Positions 54,256-63,580 of a stretch of DNA of 64,000 bases are shown here, piece by piece. The stretch covers positions 868,001-932,000 of the forward strand of contig NZ_CP107007.1 in the NCBI RefSeq assembly GCF_025725645.1, given 5' to 3'. The first letter of the stretch is position 1; the number at the start of each line of letters is the position of its first letter. The position numbers and the translations under genes were made by a program. The stretch comes from Halomonas sp. GD1P12 (lineage in GTDB: Bacteria; Pseudomonadota; Gammaproteobacteria; Pseudomonadales; Halomonadaceae). The notes under the pieces were generated by a model. That model was not told the DNA's origin, searched no databases, and saw only the letters and a list, made by a program, of their open reading frames with translations.

Positions 54256-54827
54256 GCGGACTCCTCCGGAGGCTTTTGTCGAGCGGCGTTTGGCTTGCGC
54301 TTGGGCGAAAGGAGCGCCGAGGCGAGCAGGGCGCCGATGATGAGTCCCGGGTGGACCCCGAGCCCATAGATCAGCCCGCCGGCCACCAGGGCGATGGCAA
54401 TGCTTATAAGCCAGCCAAGCGAAGCTTTGGATTTTTCCAGAAAGTCCCAGGTCAACTGACCCATCATGATCATGACCACCGGAATCACCGCTTGGCCCAT
54501 GCCGCGAATCCAGCCGACATCGCGGTAGCGGCTGAACACGCCGAGCATCACGATCATGGCGACGATCATCGGGCCGATCACGGCCAGCACCGACATGAGA
54601 CATCCTGCCGTGCCGCCTACCCGGTAGCCTATATAGCCCGGTATCTTGGTCGCGATCGGGCCGGGCAAGGTGTTGCCGATCGCCAGAACGTCGGCAAACT
54701 CTTCGTCGGTGAGCCACGCGTGACGCTTGACCACCTCGGCGTGGATCAGCGGAATCATCGACGGTCCGCCGCCGAAACCGAAAATGCCCACGCGAAAAAA
54801 GGCCCAAAACAGTGCCAGTAGTGTCAT
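54252..54827 (-). CDS. chrA1: Chromate transporter short subunit 1 (ChrA half)
   Basis: A 191-residue CHR-domain membrane protein with FRVGIFGFGGGPSMIPLI near residue 11 and AIGNTLPGPIATKIPGYIGY near 49, duplicating the motif of the second half. Five or six hydrophobic segments follow, ending in a basic tail. First gene of chrA1-chrA2-ggt. Chromate efflux is the known role; other oxyanions are possible in relatives. Confidence 0.88.
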   Translation of the reverse strand: MTLLALFWAFFRVGIFGFGGGPSMIPLIHAEVVKRHAWLTDEEFADVLAIGNTLPGPIATKIPGYIGYRVGGTAGCLMSVLAVIGPMIVAMIVMLGVFSRYRDVGWIRGMGQAVIPVVMIMMGQLTWDFLEKSKASLGWLISIAIALVAGGLIYGLGVHPGLIIGALLASALLSPKRKPNAARQKPPEESA

Positions 54828-55018
54828 CGAAGTGATCGCTCTTGTACGTCGTCGTGTTGTCGAAGGCTTTTGAGAAAAGCGGTGCGCCCTCGTTAAAGGC
54901 GTTTTATCATACTATTTATAGAAAAATCGATTATTTTAAAAGCGGATTATCCCGACGATTTTTATCATCGCGTATGTTGTGTCATCACGTATTTGTATTA
55001 ATGGCGGGAGAGATCACC

Positions 55019-55687
55019 ATGAAAAACGATGCGCTGCCATCTAGCGGCACGGCTTCGAGCCGCATTTTTGAGACGCTGCGTCAGGATCTGGTGCGCGGGC
55101 GCTTCGCCGCGGGGGAGAAACTGGCGATCAACGCGCTGAGAGAGCGCTATCAGGTGGGGCTTAGCCCGCTGCGCGAGGCGCTGAACAAACTCGCCGCGTT
55201 TGGGCTGCTGGTGCAGGAGAACCAGCGTGGTTTTCGGGTGCCCGGGCTTAGCGAAGCCGAGCTCGAGGATATCACGCGGCTTCGCCTCGAGCTCGAGGGC
55301 ATGGCGTTCGAGCGCGCCATCGCCCAGGGCGACGCCCAGTGGGAGGCGGACCTGCTGGGCGCGGCTCACCGGCTCAAGCGCGCGGATAAAACCCAGGACA
55401 TGGGCGAGGCCTGGGAGGCGCTACACACCCGGTTTCACCGCACGCTGGTCGCCCCCTGTGGCTCGGCATGGCTGATTCGCTTCATCGAGCAGCTCCACGA
55501 CCAGTTCGACCGCTACCGCCGGCTGGGCGCCAACCCACCGGTGATCCGTCAGCCGCTGGACGATCAGCACCAAAAACTGGTGGAACTGGCGCTTGCCCGC
55601 GACGTCCAGGCCGGCCGGGAGTTGATGGACGATCATATTCGCCAATCTTTTGAGGTTGCGCTGGCGCACTACCGCCAGCACACGTAG
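55019..55687 (+). CDS. GntR-family regulator, FCD subfamily
   Basis: A 222-residue regulator: winged helix at about residues 10-75 (INALRERYQVGLSPLREALNKL) and FCD ligand domain from about 80 (ITRLRLELEGMAFERAI). ATG 55019 has GGGAGAG upstream; a longer open frame begins at 54842 but its extra residues look like translated intergenic sequence. It is divergent from chrA1-chrA2-ggt across an AT-rich gap of 190 bases, and is its probable repressor. Confidence 0.85.
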   Translation: MKNDALPSSGTASSRIFETLRQDLVRGRFAAGEKLAINALRERYQVGLSPLREALNKLAAFGLLVQENQRGFRVPGLSEAELEDITRLRLELEGMAFERAIAQGDAQWEADLLGAAHRLKRADKTQDMGEAWEALHTRFHRTLVAPCGSAWLIRFIEQLHDQFDRYRRLGANPPVIRQPLDDQHQKLVELALARDVQAGRELMDDHIRQSFEVALAHYRQHT

Positions 55688-55741
55688 GCTGGCGGCTATA
55701 ACGGGCAGTGACGACAGAAAGTGATAATGGAAGAGGGCGCC

Positions 55742-56311
55742 ATGGCGGTAACGGATGAGGTAGTAATCGAGCAAACGCTTTGTTGGGTACGAACGTTTAT
55801 CGTCGCGCACGATATTTGCCCCTTCGCCAAGCGCGAGCTCGACGCGGATCGCGTGCGGGTGCAGGTGGTACGCTCCAAAAAGATCGAAGTGGCGCTCGAG
55901 GAGCTGGCTGCGGAGCTCGACTGGCTCACCCATCACGACGAGGTCGAAACCACGCTTCTGGTACTGCCGACGCTGTTCAAGAGCTTCGATCACTACCTGG
56001 ATTTTCTCGAGCTCGCCGAACATCTGGTCGAGGAGCTCGGCTTCGAAGGTATCTTTCAGCTGGCGAGCTTTCACCCGGATTACTGCTTCGCCGATGCCGA
56101 CCCGGAAGACGCCGCCAACTACACCAACCGCTCGCCCTACGCCATGGTGCACATCCTGCGCGAGGCGAGCGTCGAGAAAGCGATCGCGTTCTATGGCGAT
56201 ACCGACGCGATCCCCGAGCGCAACATCGAGAAGCTCTCGGCCATGGGCAGCGATGCCGCCCAGAGTGCGCTCGAGCGGTGTCGTGGCGCTAGCGGCCGGG
56301 GCGATGAATGA
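55742..56311 (+). CDS. DUF1415 family protein
   Basis: A 189-residue protein of the DUF1415 family of unknown function. VAHDICPFAKRELD near residue 21 with a conserved Cys, LLVLPTLFKSFDHYLDFLELAE near 73 and QLASFHPDYCFADA near 105 are the hallmarks. The repeated Cys/His pattern could bind metal. ATG 55742 has GGAAGAGGG upstream. Its last 23 bases overlap the convergent diguanylate cyclase gene. Confidence 0.82.
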   Translation: MAVTDEVVIEQTLCWVRTFIVAHDICPFAKRELDADRVRVQVVRSKKIEVALEELAAELDWLTHHDEVETTLLVLPTLFKSFDHYLDFLELAEHLVEELGFEGIFQLASFHPDYCFADADPEDAANYTNRSPYAMVHILREASVEKAIAFYGDTDAIPERNIEKLSAMGSDAAQSALERCRGASGRGDE

Positions 56312-57953
56312 CCAGCCGGTGCTTGCCCTGGCTTTTCGCCGCGTAGAGCGCGTTATCGGCAAGCTTTAGCACCGTCTCGATGTGCTCGCCGTGGTGCGGC
56401 CACCAGGCCGCGCCGAGGCTACAGCCGACGGTGGCCGTTTGCCCCTCGGCGAGCTGAATGGGGCGCTCGATGGCATTGAGCAGCCGCCTTCCCACTTCAT
56501 GGGTGAGCGGTTCGAGATACTCCGGCTGCGTCTTGAGCACCATGACGAACTCGTCGCCGCCCAGGCGTGCTACCACATCGCCGCTTCGCAGCGCGTTTTT
56601 CAGCCGGTTGGTGATCTCGATGAGCAGCAGGTCGCCAGCGTGGTGGCCAAGCTCATCGTTGACCCGCTTGAAGCCATCCAGGTCGATGTACATCACCACC
56701 ATGTTCTGTAAATGGCGCTGCGCTTCGGGCACGGCGTGCTGCAGGTACTGCATCAAGAAGGCGCGGTTGGGTAGGCCGGTCAGCGGGTCACTATTGGCCA
56801 AATCCTCCAGCCGGCTGATGGTCTGGCGCTGATCCGACAGCCGCCCCACCATCTCGCGCAACGAAACGGAAAGGCGCTTGAATTCGCTGGCGCCGCGCTC
56901 CAGCGGGATGATGCCCGCCTGATCCCCCTCTCCGATACGGTCGGCGGCTTGAGCCAGGCGCTTGATCGGCGCCACGATGAAGGAGGCCCCGCACCATCCG
57001 ACCGCCGCGAACACGACCGCCAGCAATAGCCCGATGCTCATGATCGCCGCTTGAAGCCGCTTGGCAGGGGCGAAGGCGTCGCTCACGGGCTGGCGACTGA
57101 TCGCCACCCAGCCAAGCCCTTCGAAATCCTCGAAGCCGCCGCTTCTGGCGTAGCCGGTCACGTAGCGCTGGCCGTCGGGCCAGGTTTCGACCGCCCAGCT
57201 AGGCGTGGTGTTACCCGGTCGAGGAACGTATTTGAGCGAATTCAGCGAGCGGCCCAGCAGCTCGTGTGGGCCCAAAAGCACCGTGGCGTCGCTCGAGAGC
57301 AGCAGCAGGTCGGCGTCCTGCTGCTTTTCGGCGGGCGCGAGTAGGGTGCGCTCGATGTACTCCGCCCACTCCCAGCTTAAATGAACGGCGAGCACGCCGC
57401 TGAACTCTCCTCTTCGGTCGTGCACGGGGGTGGCGATATCGACGAACTTGAGCGCTTCGCCGGTGGGGCTGGGAAGCAGGCTTGCCAGCATGACCGCTTC
57501 GTGCACATCGCCCACCCAGGGCCGGTGCTGACCTTCGACGAACACCGGGCGGTGGGCGATGGAGAGGCCCTCGAGAATGCCGTCGGTGGCCACGCGCACC
57601 GTGCCCTGGGTGTCGGTCAGCCCGATCCACGAAACGATATTGAAGCTATCCTGCAGGCGTTCGAGCTGGCGTCTGAGCACGTGTGGCTGCGTATCGCGGC
57701 CAAGCGTTTGTATGGCTAACAGCAGGTTCACCTGTTTGATGCGCGCGTCCATGCTGCGATCGAGCATGTTCACCATCTGGTAGGCGGCGCGGGAAGAGGC
57801 CGAGCCGATATGCGCTTCGAGTTGCTGAGCCGACTCCCTTGAGGCGACCCAGCCCAGCATGAGCGTCGTCGCGAACACCAGCGCGGCGATCAGGGCGATA
57901 AAGCGCGTGCGCAGTGAAAAGCGCGAGGACCACTCTGCGAAAAAATGCCCCAT
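56289..57953 (-). CDS. Membrane diguanylate cyclase with Cache sensor, HAMP and GGDEF domains
   Basis: A 554-residue protein. A membrane helix at about 18-38, a periplasmic dCache-type sensor to about 290, a second helix near 300-325, HAMP to about 380, then GGDEF with DPLTGLPNRAFL near 395, DLDGFKRVND near 430 and the active-site RLGGDEF near 465. The signature is intact, so it should make cyclic-di-GMP. ATG 57953 precedes the first helix directly; a GTG at 57992 would add 13 residues, and neither has a clear ribosome-binding site. Confidence 0.9.
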   Translation of the reverse strand: MGHFFAEWSSRFSLRTRFIALIAALVFATTLMLGWVASRESAQQLEAHIGSASSRAAYQMVNMLDRSMDARIKQVNLLLAIQTLGRDTQPHVLRRQLERLQDSFNIVSWIGLTDTQGTVRVATDGILEGLSIAHRPVFVEGQHRPWVGDVHEAVMLASLLPSPTGEALKFVDIATPVHDRRGEFSGVLAVHLSWEWAEYIERTLLAPAEKQQDADLLLLSSDATVLLGPHELLGRSLNSLKYVPRPGNTTPSWAVETWPDGQRYVTGYARSGGFEDFEGLGWVAISRQPVSDAFAPAKRLQAAIMSIGLLLAVVFAAVGWCGASFIVAPIKRLAQAADRIGEGDQAGIIPLERGASEFKRLSVSLREMVGRLSDQRQTISRLEDLANSDPLTGLPNRAFLMQYLQHAVPEAQRHLQNMVVMYIDLDGFKRVNDELGHHAGDLLLIEITNRLKNALRSGDVVARLGGDEFVMVLKTQPEYLEPLTHEVGRRLLNAIERPIQLAEGQTATVGCSLGAAWWPHHGEHIETVLKLADNALYAAKSQGKHRLVIHRPGR

Positions 57954-58128
57954 GGGAGAACGTTGGCCAGCCGGTTGATAAGAGCAGGCCACATTTGGCC
58001 GCCGGATATGCCTGTGAAGCTACCCTAAAAGCGCGCCGTTTGCATGTAACCGATTGCAACCATGGGTAAAATTATTGGAGCGTCGCGCCAGGCTTTCACC
58101 CCCAAAGGCTTAAGGCGAGCAGTCGAGG

Positions 58129-58623
58129 CTACAAAAACTTGTGCATCACGTAGGTATCGACCGGCCCAAGCGTTGGGTGGCGAAAGGCACCGGGCACCGT
58201 CCCCACGATCGCAAAGCCGAGCCGCTGCCACAGCGCCACCGCTATTTCGTTACTGGCCACCACGGCGTTGAACTGCATGGCACTGAACCCAAGCTCCTTA
58301 CCCAGCGTTTGAGAATGCTCGCACAGCGTGCGGGCAACGCCTTGGCCGCGAGCGGCGGGGGAGACCATGTAGCCGCAGTTGCACACATGGTTGCCCGGCC
58401 CCGCCGCATTGGCCTTCAGGTAGTAGGCGCCCAGCAGCGTGCCTTCAGCGTCCTTGATGACCCGGCTGGCCAGCGGCGCTTCACACCAGAGCGCATAGGC
58501 CGCCTCGAAGTCGATTGCCGGGTCGATGGCGTAGGTTTGCTCCGCCCTGACGATGTCGTGGAAAACCGGCCAGAAAGCGATGAAGTCCTCCCGGGTCATG
58601 GGGGCGATGGTGTGATCAGACAT
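58129..58623 (-). CDS. GNAT-family N-acetyltransferase
   Basis: A 164-residue acetyltransferase. The acetyl-CoA loop is RGQGVARTL near residue 95, after the beta-4 strand NHVCNCGYMVSPAA; ALWQRLGFAIVG near 130 is the family's C-terminal motif. Substrate cannot be told. Separate from neighbours. Confidence 0.83.
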   Translation of the reverse strand: MSDHTIAPMTREDFIAFWPVFHDIVRAEQTYAIDPAIDFEAAYALWCEAPLASRVIKDAEGTLLGAYYLKANAAGPGNHVCNCGYMVSPAARGQGVARTLCEHSQTLGKELGFSAMQFNAVVASNEIAVALWQRLGFAIVGTVPGAFRHPTLGPVDTYVMHKFL

Positions 58624-58695
58624 GGCGCTATCCGCTGACGTTAAAGTATTCAGGCAGCGATGCCTGGCACCGCTGCCGCTAAAGGAAAGATGAGG

Positions 58696-59688
<993 letters not shown>

Positions 59689-59819
59689 GATTCACCTGCA
59701 CGTTGAGTGAAAAGCGGCTGACGATGGTCGTTTTCATGAAATTCATGTTTTCAGAAAACTCATTAGCCCGCTTGTTAATACCCTGTTATGCGGGCGAGCC
59801 AAGCCTAAAACAAGGGAGC

Positions 59820-59854
59820 GGTATCGACAGCGCGCTGTTGACGCTGTCGATACC
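59820..59854 (-). terminator. Long hairpin downstream of the SDR gene
   Basis: A 13-bp perfect inverted repeat (GGTATCGACAGCG / CGCTGTCGATACC) around a 9-base loop lies 23 bases after the SDR stop. On the minus strand a T-rich stretch (CTTGTTTT) follows after about seven bases. Probably a terminator, though the T-run is not immediate. Confidence 0.55.
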
Positions 59855-59877
59855 GCCGAGCGCAAAGGCGGGGATGG

Positions 59878-60564
59878 CTATTCGCGCAGCGGCGTGGGCC
59901 GGATGAGAATTTCGTTGACGTCCACGTGGGCCGGCTGGTTCAGCGCGTAGATGACGGCGTTGGCGATATCCTTGTCCTCGAGCGCCTGCTCCGGGGGCTC
60001 GTCGAAAAACGGGGTATCGACCATGCCGGGTTCGATCAGCGTGACGCGAATGCCGGTGCCGCGAAGCTCTTCGCGAAGATTATAGCCAATGCCCGTGACC
60101 GCCCACTTGGTGGCGCTGTACATCGAGCCGGGAATGGTGGTGCGCCCGGCGGCGGAGCCGGTGAGCAGTACGTGGCCCGCGGAGCGCTTGAGCGCCGGCA
60201 GGCAGGCCTGAAGCGTTAATCCCACGCCGTAGACATTGGTGAGAATCATCTCCTTCCACTGCGCGTGGTCGGCTTCACTGAAGCCGCCGGTCGAGCCGCC
60301 TTGTCCGGCGTTGGCGAACACCGCGTCAATGCGCCCAAAGGTTTCCAGCGCCAGTTCGACCATGGCGCGCTGCTGCTCCATATCGGTAACGTCGAGCTCG
60401 ACGGTCAATAGATTTTCCCGTCCCAGTTCCTGAGCAAGGGCTTCGAGCTTGTCCGTCGAGCGCGCGGCGAGTATCAGCTTGTAGCCTTCACGCGCGGCCG
60501 CGCGCGCCGTCGCGGCGCCGATACCGCTCGAGGCGCCGGTGATGAGAATGACACGATCCTGCAT
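59878..60564 (-). CDS. Short-chain dehydrogenase, YdfG-like
   Basis: A 228-residue classical SDR: TGASSGIG near residue 9, NAGQGG near 83, Ser in LLTGSAAGRT near 133 and YSATK near 146. It resembles NADP-dependent 3-hydroxy acid/serine dehydrogenase YdfG. ATG 60564 has AAGGAG 9 bases upstream; an ATG nine codons earlier overlaps this site. Single gene. Confidence 0.83.
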   Translation of the reverse strand: MQDRVILITGASSGIGAATARAAAREGYKLILAARSTDKLEALAQELGRENLLTVELDVTDMEQQRAMVELALETFGRIDAVFANAGQGGSTGGFSEADHAQWKEMILTNVYGVGLTLQACLPALKRSAGHVLLTGSAAGRTTIPGSMYSATKWAVTGIGYNLREELRGTGIRVTLIEPGMVDTPFFDEPPEQALEDKDIANAVIYALNQPAHVDVNEILIRPTPLRE

Positions 60565-60646
60565 GGGTAGCGCTCCTTGCCAATGTTTCAACGGGGCCTT
60601 TTAGCATGGTCAATGGGCCTGGATGTTGCAAACCCGCCGCGCCCGG

Positions 60647-61906
60647 TCAAGGCGTTGGGCGCGATAGCATGCTCGAAAGATCCAGAATCGACTGCGCCAT
60701 GCTCGCCATGCTTTTGCTCTGATCCATCGAGGTCTTGCGTAAAAAGTGGTACGCCTGCTCTTCGCTCATCGACTGGTGCGCCATGATCAACCCCTTGGCC
60801 CGCTCGATCAGCTTGCGCTCGCGAAGCGCCTTACGGGTGTTTTCTAGCTCGTCGCTAAGCCCTTGAAGGCGGCTGGACTGGGCGTGGGTGAGCTCGATCA
60901 GCGAGCGGCTAAGCGGCGAGGCGAGCGCGCTGATCGTGAGATCACCGAGCGCGCGATCCTCGCCCAGCGCCAGAAGCTGCTCGCACGGCGCAGGCTGTGC
61001 CCGCACGCGGGGCGTGTGCGCCTCATCAAAAGCCCGCTGCGCCGCTTCGATTTTTACGTGGCATAGCGCGGCCAGTTCAAGAATCGCGGTGTCCTCCACT
61101 TGCTTCAGGCCATCGATGCGCTGCGTGGCGAGCGCGTACCAGGTTTCGCTCATGCGCGCGTCGCTATCAGAGCGGGCACGTTCGCCGCGGTGGGCGCTTG
61201 CGCGCAGCGTCTCGATGTAAGTAAGCGTTTGCTTACAAAGCGATTGGTGCCAGCTCTCCCGGGCGTCGGCGCCAGCGAATTCCAGAAAGGTGTCGAAGCA
61301 GCGGTTTTGATCCTGGGTCAGCCGTTCGAACAGCGTCCGGTGCGGCTCGTCAAAGCGCCCGTAGGTAAAGCCGAAGGCGCCGCAGGCGCGCTCCTGGCCG
61401 GCAAGCTCCTTACCCTGCATCAGATGAAAGATGGCGACCAGCGCTCGGGTGATGTCCGGGTCGGCGGCGGTGTCCGCGGCTTCGAACACGATCGCCAAAA
61501 GCCCGCCGATCACGTCGTTGAAGGCCCGGGTGGCGCCGTCCGGCGTTAGCTCGCGCGCGTCGATCGCCTCGCGCAGCCGGGGCAGGTCGTCGAGCGCCAT
61601 CCAGACGGTGGCGATGCGGCGCAAAAGCCGTGCCCCGGCCTCGGGGCGCGGCTTTTCGCAAAGCGCTTCCAACCGCGTGCGCATCAGCGCTTCGGCCTGC
61701 TGGCTGCATGCCATGAACTCGGTGCGCCGGGTCGCGAACTGCTTGCCCTTCGAAGCAAGATAAATGGTAGAAGCGCCGCGCTCACGCTGAAGCACGTGAA
61801 TGAAACGACTGATATCGCCCACCATGTCGCACGCGGTTGCCAGGTGGCGCAGGTTGTCGATATCAAAGCGCAGTGCCGTAAGTAACAGTGTGCGACCAGA
61901 AGCCAT
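60647..61906 (-). CDS. nasR: NasR-type nitrate/nitrite-responsive antiterminator (NIT-ANTAR)
   Basis: A 419-residue cytoplasmic protein. The N-terminal all-helical NIT domain (about residues 25-270) has IHVLQRERGASTIYLASKG near 36, the nitrate-sensing signature. The C-terminal ANTAR domain (about 345-405) has RKALRERKLIERAKGLIM and MSEEQAYHFLRKTSMD. NasR binds RNA hairpins in nas leaders to prevent termination when nitrate or nitrite is present. Located directly after the nitrate carrier gene, 42 kb from the nas operons, each of which has a leader terminator. AAGGAG precedes ATG 61906. Confidence 0.9.
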   Translation of the reverse strand: MASGRTLLLTALRFDIDNLRHLATACDMVGDISRFIHVLQRERGASTIYLASKGKQFATRRTEFMACSQQAEALMRTRLEALCEKPRPEAGARLLRRIATVWMALDDLPRLREAIDARELTPDGATRAFNDVIGGLLAIVFEAADTAADPDITRALVAIFHLMQGKELAGQERACGAFGFTYGRFDEPHRTLFERLTQDQNRCFDTFLEFAGADARESWHQSLCKQTLTYIETLRASAHRGERARSDSDARMSETWYALATQRIDGLKQVEDTAILELAALCHVKIEAAQRAFDEAHTPRVRAQPAPCEQLLALGEDRALGDLTISALASPLSRSLIELTHAQSSRLQGLSDELENTRKALRERKLIERAKGLIMAHQSMSEEQAYHFLRKTSMDQSKSMASMAQSILDLSSMLSRPTP

Positions 61907-61960
61907 GAAGCGCTCCTTGTGTGCCCGGCCCCTTGATGTCGCAAGGCCGGGAGTGAGTGT

Positions 61961-63313
61961 CTAGCGCAGCGACAGCGCCCCTGCGCCGGTTTGCTCGCCG
62001 AGCGCGTCCTGATAGGCCCTGGCCTCCTCGGCTTCCGTGGCATCGCTAAAGCGCACCACCAGCACGCTACCCGCCAGCATCAGCACGCACAGGCCCAGAT
62101 AGAAAAGCCCCTGCTGATAGGTCAGGCTTTCGCTTCGAAACAGAAACGCCGCCAGTACCGCGCCGACGTTGCCGCCGGCGCCGACGATACCCGCCACCGC
62201 GCCCAGCGCCTTTTTATTGATGAACGGCACCACGCCGAACGTGGCGCCTTCGGCCATCTGCACGAACAGGCTAAAGACCAGCATGATGCCGATCGCCAGG
62301 CTCAATACGTGCATCTGGGAGAAGGCGATCAGCGCGATGCCCTCGCACACCAGCGCTATAAACAGCCAGCGCACCCGGCCTTTCAGCCCGCCGTGTTTGG
62401 CGAACAGATCCGAAAACACCCCACCCAGGGTGCGCGCGAAAATGTTCATCAGGCCAAACAGCCCCGCGATAAGGCCCGCAGTGGCCAGCGTCAGCTCGAA
62501 GTGGTCGAAAAAGTAGATCGCGGCGATGTTGTTGATGGTGAGCTCGACCCCAAAGCAGAGCCCGTACACCACGAACAGCGCCCACACGCGGATATCCTTC
62601 GCCGCGGACAAAAAGCTGCTCATTGCGCCGTACTCGCCGGAGGCTTCTGGTAGTTCGCCGCGGGCTCTCAGCTCGGCGAAGCTGCCGTTCGGCGCATCCT
62701 GAGTGAAGAACCAGTAGCCGATACCGGTAAAGAAGAGCACCACGCCGGGCACCACCATGGCCAGGCGCCAGCCGAGCGTCTCGCTGACACCCAGCATCAA
62801 AAGCCCCGAGAAGATCAGCGGCATCAGAATCTGCGTCGTGCCGCCGCCCAGGTTACCCCAGCCAGCGCTGGTGGCGTTGGCCGTGCCGACCACGTTGGGG
62901 GCGAACATCATGGTGGTGTGGTACTGGGTAATGACGAACGAGGCACCGATCGCGCCGATCGCCAGCCGGGCCAGCAAAAAGGTTTCGAAACTGTCGGCCA
63001 GGCCAATACCCATGACCGGCAGCGAGCCCACCAGCAGCAGCCCGGTGTAGGTCTTGCGCGGCCCCAGCCGGTCGCACAGCACACCGATCAAGAGCCGTAC
63101 GATAACGGTGATCGCCACCGAGGCGATGATGGTGTTGCCGATTTGGGTTTGCGTGAGCGACAGATCGTCGCGCACCACCGCCATGAGCGGGGCGATGCCG
63201 AACCAGCCAAAAAAACAGATGTGAAAGGCAAACCAGGAGAAGTGAAAAGCGCGCATCTGCGGCGTCGAAAAGCTGAACAGGCGAATCCGATTAGCCTTGT
63301 TGCGAATATCCAT
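61961..63313 (-). CDS. narK: Nitrate/nitrite transporter, NarK/NasA-type MFS
   Basis: A 450-residue carrier with 12 membrane helices. The nitrate signature motifs of the NNP family are recognisable near residue 150 (ANATSAGWGNLGGGTTQ) and near 370 (GAVAGIVGAGGNVGAV), and the substrate Arg residues lie in RLLIGVLCDRLGPRKTY near 75. It imports nitrate for NasA. GAGG lies before ATG 63313. Co-directional with nasR, 54 bases apart, probably one operon. Confidence 0.9.
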   Translation of the reverse strand: MDIRNKANRIRLFSFSTPQMRAFHFSWFAFHICFFGWFGIAPLMAVVRDDLSLTQTQIGNTIIASVAITVIVRLLIGVLCDRLGPRKTYTGLLLVGSLPVMGIGLADSFETFLLARLAIGAIGASFVITQYHTTMMFAPNVVGTANATSAGWGNLGGGTTQILMPLIFSGLLMLGVSETLGWRLAMVVPGVVLFFTGIGYWFFTQDAPNGSFAELRARGELPEASGEYGAMSSFLSAAKDIRVWALFVVYGLCFGVELTINNIAAIYFFDHFELTLATAGLIAGLFGLMNIFARTLGGVFSDLFAKHGGLKGRVRWLFIALVCEGIALIAFSQMHVLSLAIGIMLVFSLFVQMAEGATFGVVPFINKKALGAVAGIVGAGGNVGAVLAAFLFRSESLTYQQGLFYLGLCVLMLAGSVLVVRFSDATEAEEARAYQDALGEQTGAGALSLR

Positions 63314-63346
63314 GGGAACCTCACCAAGCGCGAACGAGTTTTGAGA

Positions 63347-63400
63347 CCGCCGCGCTTTCGCGCCGGCGGCGTACGAGAAGACGCCTTCGCCCTTGAAGGC
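63347..63400 (-). promoter_or_regulatory. Structured leader of narK with ANTAR-like hexaloop
   Basis: On the minus strand GCCUUC-AAGGGC-GAAGGC (63400-63383) forms a 6-bp stem with a six-base loop having A at position 1 and G at position 4, the ANTAR-recognition rule. It is enclosed by a GTACGAG / CTCGTAC pair (63419-63371) and followed by a very stable hairpin closed by GAAA (63369-63347) without a T-run. No intrinsic terminator was found here, so control may differ from the nas leaders. Confidence 0.4.
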
Positions 63401-63580
63401 CTACTCGACGCACTCGTACCCGTTGGGCCTGGTCCACGCCTGTCGTTATCGATAAATACAAAGCAATTATGTCGCCAGGCGGCGATTTTTATCGAAATGA
63501 CAGCGTATTAGCGTTTGGGAGGGGAGAGCGGGCGCGCCGTGATGCAGGGTCGCTGCATCAAAATGGGGCGCCCGGGGCGG

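Noticed and set aside
54256..54807. Upstream extension of chrA2 giving a 360-residue protein
   Set aside because: The extension is the out-of-frame reading of chrA1; the two halves are separate genes with an ATGA overlap, not a frameshifted single gene, since each has its own start signal and full motif.
63541..63559. GATGCAG / CTGCATC hairpin after the patatin gene
   Set aside because: No T-run follows on the minus strand, which is the direction the patatin transcript would need.
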